The translations under genes were made by a program, and so were the position numbers. Shown piece after piece: positions 1 through 10,946 of a DNA stretch of 64,000 bases. Source of the DNA: Trichopria drosophilae (taxonomy: Eukaryota > Arthropoda > Insecta > Hymenoptera > Diapriidae); the NCBI GenBank assembly GCA_030407085.1, contig CM059587.1, positions 74,699,001-74,763,000 on the forward strand, in the 5' to 3' direction. Under the pieces are notes generated by a model, which did no database searches, was not told the DNA's origin, and saw only the letters and a program-made list of their open reading frames with translations. Position 1 is the stretch's first letter. Every line of letters begins with the position of its first letter.

Positions 1-2486
1 AGTGCCAAAACTAACAAACTGATGACACAACGGATTTTTTTTTAATCTAAAAAGAGATCCAATGTTATTTGCAGTTTAATTTTTTTCCAACGTATGGTAA
101 TACTGATCAACAACATCATACATGGTATCTATGGTGCCACAAAAGTAATCACATGGACGCATGCTTTTATATCGCTACTAATATGTGGATATCTTGATTG
201 AATAAATGTGAAAAATATATCATCTCTGAAAGTTGAAGATATCGACTTCATTGTGTACTCTCGTTAACCAAACTGACGTGCTAAAGTTACCTTCCGATAG
301 AGGCCTTGGAGAAGATCTTAATCTCTTTAGAATAAGGTTATTCTCATAAATGTTCACCGTATTTAAGCTAGATCGGATTTCAAAATGTCGACCGAAATAC
401 TGCGACATGGAAGAACTTTGAATATATGCAAAAGGAAGTATGCTGTCTTTTTTCTATTTAATATTCTCATTCGAAACTCTCATTTTCATTCAAGAATCAT
501 GGAGAGTTAAGAAAATAGTGAAACTAAATGTTTATTTCATCACATGCGAACCCAAAGTCAAATTCAATGAGACTTTGAATTTGTTTGGAAATCGCGAATT
601 ACCTTTCGTGAGTGACGTATTGCATACATATGAATCAATCTTGTAATATTCATAATACTCCATCAGCGGCTTCTTTCATAATAATGCTAGTTCCTCGTGG
701 CCCCTTTCAAATGCATCATCTACAGAGGTACATCTTCAATTCGGGTAAAGGGTTGGTTGCTCCCAAGTTACTTTTTGACTCGAAGCCGCGTTTCCCGCAA
801 GTGGGGAAAAGATCATTAATCATCCTCAGAGGGGAATCAATTCTCGCGCCAGCATCGGTAGCGTCACCCTCTCGAAGTACCAGCAAAGACGAAACAAAGC
901 ACGATCAGTATCATCTGATCTCCTTCCGGTGTTCTCGAAGAAGAAGCTCCTGCTGGATGTTTGAAATCGATGAAAAGGGAATCTTATGTTTTTGATACAC
1001 TTCAGTAAGATTATATCAAATTTTTTTCATGGTGAATTAACATTAACATTTCCAGATGTTATCAGGTAAAATTTTACTATGCTTTGGTGAAGTTCAACTT
1101 AGGCTCCATTCGGATATATATCATTGCGTTTTCGTCCATTCGATATTTTTATAACTTACCATTTTAGAAAAGAATACTCAAATTCGACTAATTCATAATG
1201 GTAACGATGATATCGGCGATTTTTCTTATAACACACAGCTCTCATCGACATTTTCCGAAATTCAACTTTAGAAGCTTCCTGAGATCTCACACAGTTATTC
1301 CATAAGAATCCTCTTGGAGTTCTATCAGTAAGCTCATAAGACTTGTCTGAAGTGAGAGCTCATTTGAAACTTGATTTTAGTTCTCTTAGAGTAAATGTTG
1401 TTCTGGGAGAAAGCTCCGTGGAAGTCGCATCACCACCATCACGCTGTGATCTGGGCGAATTTCGCACTGAAAATGCATTTGTAATATAATTTAAAAAAAA
1501 GGCGGTTGTATACAGGTACTGTTTCTTTATATGATACCAATAAATACTATTAAATTTGGTTCAAACGTAATATGACATCTTGTTTACAATTGATATTCGT
1601 ACTATGCACATATATGTAGTGAAAGTCAAATTTATTTTCTCCAATGACAACCTCATGGTGGTGTCCCAGAGAGCTCCAAGAGAGCATCCAGGGAACTTAT
1701 GCAAGAGCTCCTTATGCATTTATAATGGAACTCTACAGGTGTTGGGGTACATAACCTTCTGGGGAATTCCATGCGACTTTAATGATTATTGAAAATGAAG
1801 CTCCCATAATTTGTGTTACATGGAGTCGATTTTAATTACAATCAAGTATAAATGATTTTCCTATTTGTATAATTTAGGACGGGCATTACTGTACAAAAGA
1901 TACATTTCGCATTCTAAACCGGCCGACTCCATAGATCGGCTTGTTATAAACGGGAACCTGAATTACGAATATTTGCGATCTTTTTTGAACATTGATTTTA
2001 AGCTCACTGGGAACAATATAGAAATAAATACCAAATTCGTAATTTGGAAGTCGTACTTTTTTGTTATTTTGGAAAATTTGTTGTAGTGAATTTGGCAGGG
2101 TTTGGAAACAATTTACTCCTTATGCATAAACATGATTTCTTCATTTCAAACAGATTACCATGGTCGCTAGCCAGCTGAATATGGAGTCTAGTTACATAAC
2201 CCCATGCAGAACTGAAAGTGAAACCCACGGGAACATATACCCATATCGTTAAACGTTTTGGAAAAAATTTTCAGCTAGCTGAAACACAAAATTGAATTGG
2301 ACCATAATAATTCGTTCTGTCAGTAAGTAAATATATCATACTTTCGTAAAAGCAAAAATATTATCTAGTAACCCGCATATGTTATGCTCGATTTAGGGAA
2401 TTTCGTAATTTTTGAAGGTTGGCATCACTGTAAAAGTTTGTTGACTCGGAGCGAGAGAGCGAATGCATTTTCTGGCGTAATAAGGT
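1..2486. other. Left edge of window, no gene recognised
   Basis: This AT-rich stretch has no gene I can support. A patch of higher complexity at about 680-960 keeps one plus frame open (612-995, 127 codons), but its product has no recognisable domain, no splice context and no partner exon. Two stretches near 1280-1360 and 1660-1780 share short words such as GAGAGCTC with 21750-21830, which may reflect an old dispersed repeat. Confidence 0.4.
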
Positions 2487-2632
2487 AGGGTAAAATCTCG
2501 CGAGAGCAGAAAACGCCGACGCCACGCAGAAAATCACGAGTTTGAGGGAGATAACCAATTGTCAGCATCTCTTTTGCACCTATAGTTTTCTGACTTGCGC
2601 CTGCGTTTTATGCACCCATCGGATTTTACCCT
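2487..2632. repeat. Foldback (MITE-like) element, 146 bp
   Basis: The segment is an imperfect palindrome. The left arm at 2487-2552 and the reverse complement of the right arm at 2567-2632 are both 66 nt and match at about two thirds of positions by hand count. Both begin with AGGGTAAAATC, share CAGAAAA blocks inside, and end in GAGAT around a 14-nt loop. The arms are richer in G+C and CpG than the surroundings. No target-site duplication could be fixed. It is probably a short non-autonomous DNA transposon relic. Confidence 0.6.
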
Positions 2633-5321
2633 TTTAAGCACACTGATGCACACCGTGTTATGTCACACCATACTATAGAGTCATGGTTTGGCTGGGGCAG
2701 AAACAGCCAGAATTGCCAGGACGCTGGTCGTGAGCGGGTGGCCTTTTCCGACATCTGCTTAATTGATCAAATATTTCACGCGGCTAGACAACGTTGTCTT
2801 ATTTAATTGTCACGAAATTGCCACTATCCGTGAGTGATTTATTTTTTTTTTCAAATTTTTTTCTCTTTTTAACACCTTTATCAGTATTTTCTACCCTCAA
2901 AACTATTGTATGTTAGATGTTTATTGTTTTTTTTTTAAAGTATGCATTACATATATTGTTTATTTATTTACAAACTTAATTTGGTTTAAGATGAGAGCCT
3001 CTTTGGCTAATATTTAATGCAAAAACATAAATACAACGATATCCATGGGCTACTGACTACGACAATTATTTGAAAAAAGAAAATTTTCTTCGCATTTCAG
3101 TAAGATCGGCTTGTAGTATAAAGACACTGCAAAAATTAAACCTTTCCTGTGAAAGGGGATATTCTGCATTGCATCAAATTTAAGAAGAAGTCTTAATAGC
3201 CGTTGTTTTAATATTGCAAAGATCGAATACTCTTTCCCTGCTGGTGTAAAAGCAGATTACATACTCAACTCGAGGTGATCAGAAAGTCAACAAAAGTATT
3301 TGATCTACGTGCAATGTACCAATGAACTGTTTGGACCAATAGAATCATTTATTGTAGAAAATCACTAAATCAGCCCATTTTTGTTGCTGAATTCCGAAAT
3401 AAAATTACCAGACGTTTGTAATTTTAGGATATGATAAACCTTCCAATGTTTTTTTACTGCTCATTCAAAAAAATGTTGACTATTCATGGAAAACGATTAT
3501 TGAACCTTTTCTTGTAGTTTGTCAGAATGTTGCGAAGTTTTGTAGAACTACCAGTAACATAATTTAAAGATTGGTTACTTGCATTGCAATCATTACAATC
3601 TTCAATAATGATCCCGCTTATGCTTAAACCGAATTTAGTACAACACAAAAATTGTCAGAAATATCCAATTTATTCGTTTTTCGAAAATGATATTAAACAG
3701 GCATCCAACGTTGTTTGCTATCGCATTTAAATAGTGATTGTTCAGGGAATTCCTACATTTTAAATAAAGAGCAGATGCAATTAAGGAAACGTGTTTTCTA
3801 AAACTACGGGGGATTTTACTTCACTTAAAGGAATGTTGTAAAAGCTGGTTGTTTTTAATGATTGATTAAAAACTAGAATTTCATTACAACATCAATTTTA
3901 TTAATAGAAGTTCTTCATTTTGTTCTGCTGTACTTTTATAATAAAATTAGTAACATGCAGTTCCATTGGAGTGTCCTAAGTGTATTCACCAGAATGGTAA
4001 AAGCGACTGAAATTTTTGATGAATTTAACGAAATTTTCTGGCTAATCAATGAGATTGACCATTTTATAATTATTGTATAATTAATCTTGATACAACTTTC
4101 TTAGCTTTATGTCAGTAATTTCCTTGGAGTGAAAACGAGTTTGACTTGCTGAGTTCCATGTACTTTATGTATTGTAAAGACATTTATAGTGGCAGGCATA
4201 AGTTTAACAAGTAATTCTATATAATAAAAGACCAAGAATTTTTTCTAATTATTACCAATACTTTATTTGTTTTCAGTAAGTTTATAATGGATAAAATTGG
4301 ATAGAAGGTACATGTGTGTAATATTTTATTCAGTGATTTACTGATTTTGTGTAGGTTATGTAGTGATATGTTCAACGTTTAAAGAGGAGTTTCTTTACAT
4401 TTTTGGCGGAAAGCAATAGTTGAATGTTAAGATTAACCTGTCAATCTGATCCCTTTTTAAATAAGACTTTAGTAGAAAATTGATGTACATGATCTTCATA
4501 TGGGAACTAGTTATTTTTTGCAGAATTTTAAGAGTATTTTTTTTAGCAGACTAACTAGTGTTTACTACACTAAATTAGTTACTATTTATTTAAGAAGGCT
4601 GTTATTTCCACCATGATTAACAGGGTTACATTAAATTAGTCATAAACATTAAATAATAATAGAAGCAATACCAGATATATCAAATAAATTTTATTTGTTT
4701 AATGACTAAAATCAGTATATGAAAGTGAGGAAGTTAAGCCGAAAATTCACACATTCCAACTAATGAAAGACAGCTAATGAATGATAGCTAATGACTAACT
4801 TCTATTATTTGCAGTTAAATGTACTATCCACCTTTCCTAACTATATCTAACTAACTGCAATATAACTAAAACTTCCTACAAACCTGCAGTAAACGGCTGC
4901 AGCTGTCACTCTTAAATACTAAGTTGGTCCTTACTCTCCCACTTGCAACTAAATCATAAGCATTATTGCGCCATCTATCGAAGCATGCGGTACTCCGGAC
5001 TATTAGTAAAGTAGTTTACTTTTAATTGAAATAATACAACCTGCTTATTATAACGATTCCGTCAATTTTATATGGAAAATTTAGTGAACTGCCGTAAAAT
5101 ATAACAAAAATATTTATTATTTAATGATTGGTCCACTTCTAATTTTCAGCATTATATACATTAAATCGTATCTCGCAAGTTCTTTGCATTACGCGATGAA
5201 CATTAACTGATCTGTTTTATATCATCTAACATAAATACATCTAATATTATTAAGGTCGTGATAAAAATCCTCTCACTTTAGGGTATATTCCAATTTAACT
5301 TAAAAGTTCAGTAATTTTTTA
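2633..5321. other. AT-rich spacer
   Basis: I see no coding region, RNA gene or clear repeat here. The sequence is AT-rich with dense stops in all frames. The stretch 4730-4870 contains several short GCAGTTA / TAACTGC words in both orientations, which may be a worn inverted repeat. Confidence 0.4.
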
Positions 5322-5479
5322 CAGTAGAGTCCCGGTATATTTACCCATTCGGTTTCTCGCATTCCCATCCCGTCTCGTTATATTTATCAAAAGGCCCCAG
5401 CCCTCAAGGTGGGGAAAAAAGAGAGCGGCGTTAGGTAAATAACGAGACGGAACCAGGAAAATATGACGGAGAGTAGCTG
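5322..5479. mobile_element. GC-rich CAG/CTG-ended MITE, internally deleted copy (family 1)
   Basis: The left end CAGTAGAGTCCCGGTATA follows a TA and is shared with the copies at 6280 and 27054. The right end is worn (GAGAGTAGCTG). Subterminal words such as TAACGAGACGG and the block GGGAAAAAAGAGAGCGGCG match the copy at 25613 in the same orientation. The central CRE-like block present in other copies is missing, so this copy is about 100 bp shorter. The TA-CAG..CTG termini suggest a pogo/Tigger-like, non-autonomous Tc1/mariner element. Confidence 0.7.
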
Positions 5480-6279
5480 TCGAGGAGAGATGCCAATATG
5501 GGGGGAGGGGGTATTATTTGTCTTTAACATGAAAATGCCTGAATAAGCGAATTTTTCAAATTAGCAGAACTATTTCAATACAGTACGCTTCAACAAATAA
5601 CTAATCCAACTTTTTTGCTGCAAAAAAAGATAATGGTAAAGATTTGGTACAACTTATATTAAGTATCTTCAAGACATCAGACATTAGATATAACGTTTGT
5701 GTTATATTTGATCTCCCTCGGGGTATTAATGGCCTCCTCATGTATTACAAAATTACATGTTTTTATGATCATGTAGAAGGTTAATTTTTGGGATGTATGG
5801 CACTACTGAAACTTTGAGATAACTCGCTCGAAACTAGCTGTAACGACAAACATGTACCGGAAAGCTCGTCAAAACGACCTGAGCTTTGTTGCCGACTTTA
5901 TAGAAGAATCACTGAAGTGTTGTTGTAATCGGGGTCAGTAATACATCCAGCAATGCCTTTGAAAAGTCTAATACATTGTTTCAAAAGCTAACATTCCAAC
6001 TTTTCAAAAAATCCTTTTAAGCATTTGTTGTTATTTTCTCATGGTCTCCTGAGGCGAAAACAAAACTAAATATTCATAATGTTCACAATACATTACATTT
6101 GAAAAGAACTTTTTCCAAGCTATTAGTTATATTGCGAAGGTAACTTTAGCTTTCTACCATGTGTATAACTGTTATTTATTAAAATATGTATTCTAACTCT
6201 GACAATCGTAAAGTGGAATTATAAATGCTCATGGACTGTAATAAGTTGAAACATTTCACCTAGATAATGTTTATTACTA

Positions 6280-6540
6280 CAGTAGAGTCCCGGTATAATT
6301 GCATCTCGCAATATTTACGTTCCAGCATATTTGCCCGGTTTCGTTTCGTCATATTTACTTATTGCGGCTCTCTTTTTCCCCCACTTTGCGGGTTGCGGCC
6401 TCAGGAAGGGCCTGCTGTAACGTCACGAACATAGCGCGACTTAGGGGAGTGGGGGAGCGGCGCTCCCCTTCTTTTGGTAAATATAACGAGACTGGAGGGT
6501 GGGTGAGGAACCGAGTGGTAAATATACGGAGACTCTCCTG
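6280..6540. mobile_element. GC-rich CAG/CTG-ended MITE (family 1)
   Basis: The left end CAGTAGAGTCCCGGTATAA follows TA. The right end is a worn inverted copy, TATACGGAGACTCTCCTG. The interior is strikingly GC- and CpG-rich in an AT-rich setting and holds TAACGTCA at 6418-6425, a one-base variant of the CRE palindrome found intact in the copies at 25613 and 27054. It is in the opposite orientation to the 25613 copy. Open frames of 61-85 codons across it are by-products of its GC content and are not genes. Confidence 0.75.
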
Positions 6541-7538
6541 TGCAAGTATTTTATAATTATACTTATGAGAGACATATTTCGAAAACCATAGCAAACATTC
6601 CATTCATTTGCATAAAATTGTGACATCAGTAAATTTGGAATTTCTCTAATTTTTTTTACGTTTCACAATAATTTGAGCATTTTATACATTTTCATCGGGT
6701 ATAGTTTTTACTTTAGGCCGTGGTAAGTGCCATGTTGGGGAAAAAATATTTTGTATGAAAAGATATTTTACATTAAAAATATGAAATATCGCAGCTTCTA
6801 ATGTCTAATAACCTATTCTTTAAAAATGTTTTTTAATAATAAGGTAGAATTTATAACGAACCGTGAGTAAATTAAATAATTAAAATATTAAATAAATAGC
6901 CAAAACTCGATTTCAATATGTTTTTTTTAATTATGCCCAATGTTTTGATGAGCAATTAATATCTTGAACAATAAAACCTAATAATATCAATGGAATAATT
7001 TCAGATAACCAAACAAATGTTCTTTAAATTCAGGAAAATTTACATGCGAAGAAAGAAAATTTATCTTTATATTCGGCATATTTTACTTGAACCCATAAAC
7101 ATAGTAACTATGAACCGCCCGGAAAAATTGTTGACTTATAACCTCGTGTTTTTTAAGATCATTGAGAATTTAATAAAAAAAACGTAATCCTGCAATGATT
7201 ATTTTAATCAAGACACTTATAATATGACCTTGTACGGAAATTACAAAAAATTGTTCAGTAAAACATTTATTCACCTCTTTTACAAATTTTTAAAAATATA
7301 TGAACATAAAAAATGAATGGTGCTCTTCTACTTTTATTAAAAAATCATTTTTACTATTATTTAAAACTTTATGTAATAAGGATCGCGAGGTAATATCCGT
7401 TTCACGTCTAGAAAAAAGAATTTACGCTGAAAGTGGGTGGCTACGTTAATAATTCTACAAAACAGTTTTTTTCCAATATTATGCACATTATAAATTAAAA
7501 TCTACACGTCTATTTAAATATTAATTCCATTTCTTTGG
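6541..7538. other. AT-rich spacer
   Basis: Nothing recognisable was seen. The sequence is AT-rich with short poly-A and poly-T runs and no open frame of note. Confidence 0.4.
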
Positions 7539-8561
7539 CCAAAAATTCTAAATCGTCCACAAGTTCATAAGTTGCGTATGGATTTTAGTATCATTTATTT
7601 ATACAAAAAAATTTTGTTTTAAATGGATACATTCAATATTCATATCCGACCAGGTCTCTCTTTAGAATGTCGCTAGTAAACATTTAAAAAAATGCCTGTT
7701 AACTCATTTTTTTTCAAAAATAATGAAAATGAACGCGATTTTTGAGCTACAATTTTGTTTCAAAATGTAATTTTGCGATACCGGTTTCGGATCACCTTAT
7801 AACCTATTAGAAACGTATTCCCGATTATTTTATTTCAAAAATATACATTTACATATTTTGATTTGGGTCGATAAATTTCGTATTTTCCGTGGTAAAAAAC
7901 TCGTTTCGTGGGCCTTGCGTGGAAAACTCGCAAGGGCCACGCCAGAATCGTTATGTTTTGCCCGGTAGCGCCATGTTTACACGTATGGAATTTTAAGATG
8001 AACTGTTACACAAAGGAATCTTAAGATGAAGAATGAGGTTATGTTAAATTGCTAGCATGCACCAGACGAATGCCACGCAAGTGCAATACATGCAGGTATG
8101 GCGCCGCCGGGAAAAACGTGACGATTTTGACGTGGCCCGTAAAAGTTAGCCACTCAAGACTCATGCGTGGGGCGTTTATACATTTTTACAGAATAAAAAG
8201 GAATTCTAATCTATTAATTACCAAATCGCTACAAATCAAAATATATGAATGTATATATTTCTGAAATAAAACAATTGCGAACACGGCTCTGATAGGCTGG
8301 ATGGATGGTGGTCAGAAACCGGTAGCATAATGAAAATTGCATTTTAAAATAAAATTGTAGCTGTATAATATAAAATCGTATTTTGTGAAAAAAAAGTATT
8401 TTTGAAAAAAAATTGTGTCAAACGAAATTTGTCGGATATATTATCAGCGCCTTTCGAAGGAGTGACCTCAAAACTTGTCGGATAATATGTCCATTTAAAA
8501 AATAGTTGGTTTGCATACATAAAACGATACTGAAATCCATTTGTAAATTGCGCACATTTGG
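7539..8561. repeat. Degraded ~1 kb foldback element (family 2)
   Basis: The part near 7785-7860 (words CGGTTTC, ATCACCTT, TTCCCGATT, ATATACAT) matches 38477-38560 in the same orientation and 28480-28560 in reverse complement. The part at 8445-8561, ending in GCACATTTGGTGTTAA, matches 28640-28765. The ends are worn, so the left border is a guess from CCAAAAATTC. It is probably an old copy of the same long-arm element that is clearer at 27832 and 39953. Apparent open frames at 8049-8264 and 8344-8586 lie inside it and are not treated as genes. Confidence 0.5.
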
Positions 8562-9590
8562 TGTTAAAACTATTTTTAATATTCAAACTATTAAAATAGT
8601 TTTGGGTTAATATTTCTGGTTCGATATTCTAATATAAATATTTTATTTGTTTATTATCTTTAATATTATGAGATCAGTTGGTTTATTAATTGATTTCATT
8701 TATTGCGCTAAACAGATACCAGAAAGAATTTTCATTTTAATAAGTGACTTTTTTTGGCACGTGTACGTAACTGCTTATTTTGCTCTTATAATCTTGATAT
8801 ACACTCTAACGTAGTGAAAAGTGTGCAAAGGAGATAAACATCTTATTCTTTTGATATAAAGGGAACTCTGAAGGAGGCATTTGCTTACTCTTTCAGTGTA
8901 AGTTTTGCTCTAATATTAGATGGTATTTATTAAAATATAACACTCAAAGGGCATAAAACAATAAAGTCGTAAGTAAATATTACATCCCGCATCTGTTCTG
9001 TACCATTGAAGGTCGCTGCTTATTCTTCAACAAAAAAGAAGGTCGCTACTTTCTCATTATGATTTATACGCACTTTAGAAGCCATCTAAATTTTTGCCGG
9101 TTGGGCTAGGTTCGTGACAATTCTACAAATGATCATCATGTTTACGACACTGTCAAATCAGTTCCAGAAATGCGTCACCAATAGTCGGCTATCGAAATTA
9201 ACGGATGATTTTTTTTGCTATATGACATACTTTTATGTTGTACTGAATAAAGTTTCCTTACCATATTAAGTAAATGTAGCTGTTCTAAGATCACATACTA
9301 TGAGTGTTCTGTAAAATAATTTTAGTCAACTAGTCTACAGTTTGCCCAATTATGACCCAATTGTTTTTGGATATTTATTTTATGAAAAATAGTGGTAAAA
9401 AATGATGAATGATAGAAGAAAAAAACCAGTAGTCAGCGACCTCTGCTGAACCGTTACATCCACGCATAAGAGTACAGAAAACAAATAGGTTCTAAAGTAA
9501 TATATTGGTAAGGTAGGCAGTTTTACTAATAACGTAAATTAAAGATGACTGAATAAAATTGTCAACATTCGGACGCTGTAAAAATAATTC
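8562..9590. other. AT-rich spacer
   Basis: No gene is visible. A small direct duplication of GAAGGTCGCT occurs near 9008 and 9040. Confidence 0.35.
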
Positions 9591-9750
9591 TAATTACTAT
9601 AGAATGATTCCTAAAAAAGACCAAAGACATTAATGGAGAATTGACCCAGAATTTTCTGAAATAAGTCAAAATCACTTCTTTCTGAAAATTCTCGGTTTGT
9701 GCTCAATTAATTTCTGTGGTCTATTTTTAGGATACAGCCTGTAGTAATTA
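9591..9750. repeat. Near-complete hairpin (foldback element), 160 bp
   Basis: The left arm starts TAATTACTATAG. The reverse complement of the right arm starts TAATTACTACAG. The two arms stay alignable for about 75 nt (shared words CCTAAAAA, GACCA, AATTAAT / ATTAATG, GAATTTTC, GAAA, AAGT) with a single one-base gap and only a few bases of loop around 9668. The end words TAATTACTATAG and GTATCC recur at 19818-19843, so this is likely a dispersed MITE family. A transcript across it would fold into a long double-stranded RNA. Confidence 0.7.
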
Positions 9751-10865
9751 AAGTCACCCTTCAGTAATTTTTTATTTACGGGTTTTTTGTTAGCGCAATT
9801 TCTTTCGTTACCGGCGGAGCATTTTAGAACCCCTTTAAGTTAGATTAGGAATATTCCTGGTTATAACGCTCATAATCAATCTTGCTGTATTCATTTTTAT
9901 AATTTACTAAATATTACTTATTTGATAGAAAAATAATTGAATGTCGTGTGACAACCGTTGAACTAACATTTCGAAAACTGCCCAAAATTTTTTATTTGTG
10001 ATGTATTCATTATGAAACTTGTGTAAACACGATAGTTATCGGTCATATATGATTCTTAATTTAGTGAATTTGATATTACATTGCCAGTAAGTACCGTTTA
10101 ACTAGTTAATCTAGTATTAGTGTGCATATGTTAAAATAATTTAGAAAATCAAGGCTAAGAAATAAACAATAACATTAAAACAAACTGTTAAAACAGACAG
10201 TCGTCAGTTAAAATAATGAGTTTGACAAAATTAACAACAAAAGTCTTTTTTTTCATGTCAATAAAAGAATATTAGTTAAGGAATAAATCCAAATAATGGC
10301 ATTAGCGTTCATCGTACTTTAGACGTAAATAATGATTGATTAATAACAAATGTAACACTTTTAAGGCTTATTAAATATACATTTTAAGACAATTCATAAT
10401 ATAACAACTAATATAACCATTTTAGGGTATTCTATCATTCTTATAAGTTGATGGGTGTATACTAAATACTTTCTTTCAATATCATAAAGTTACTAATCAA
10501 TTTAGCTTTCATGTGAATACTGTCAGTTTTAAAAGTTCTGTAGAATTCCTCATTTAGATGTGTCGCAAGTAAAAAGAATCCAACTTTTGAAATCATTCCT
10601 ATGTTTGGTTGTAAGATAGTTAAACCCTTATGACTATTTACAGAATCTAAATTATATAATAATTTCGAGAATAATAATTGTAACATATGACTCAAAATAA
10701 AATCCAAACAAAAGAAGTGTTGTCACACTAAATCCTAGAGGTTTGATTCGTACCTACGATAGAAAAGTTTAAATCATCACTTCATCATTTATTTTGTGTG
10801 ATCAATTATGTGATTCTTTAAGTGATTAAATGTTTACAATACTAAAATATGCTCTTGTATTGCAG
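9751..10865. other. AT-rich spacer
   Basis: No gene is supported. An 81-codon minus frame at 10462-10707 has no recognisable features and AT-driven composition. Confidence 0.35.
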
Positions 10866-10946
10866 ATGTCAGAGAGGAGAAAGATTCAGTTTCTCTCCTT
10901 TAAACTCATCACCATGCTTCGCTTCAAGTCGTTTGAACCCATTGGG
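10866..10946 (+). other. Exon-like segment with a possible start codon
   Basis: The segment is bounded by a good 3' splice site (pyrimidine-rich run ending TTGCAG) and a consensus donor GTAAGT immediately after it. It is 81 nt long and open in the frame of its first ATG. A second ATG at 10914 sits in the strong context CACCATG and would give a short N-terminus (MLRFKSFEPIG) ending in phase 0. The base composition is richer than the flanks. I cannot find a following exon: joining it to the opsin exon at 16047 breaks frame. It may be a first coding or 5'-UTR exon of an unseen gene, or a chance match. Confidence 0.3.

Noticed and set aside
612..995. 127-codon plus frame near the left edge
   Set aside because: No recognisable family, no splice signals in register and low-complexity Ser/Arg content; kept only as a note in the spacer entry.
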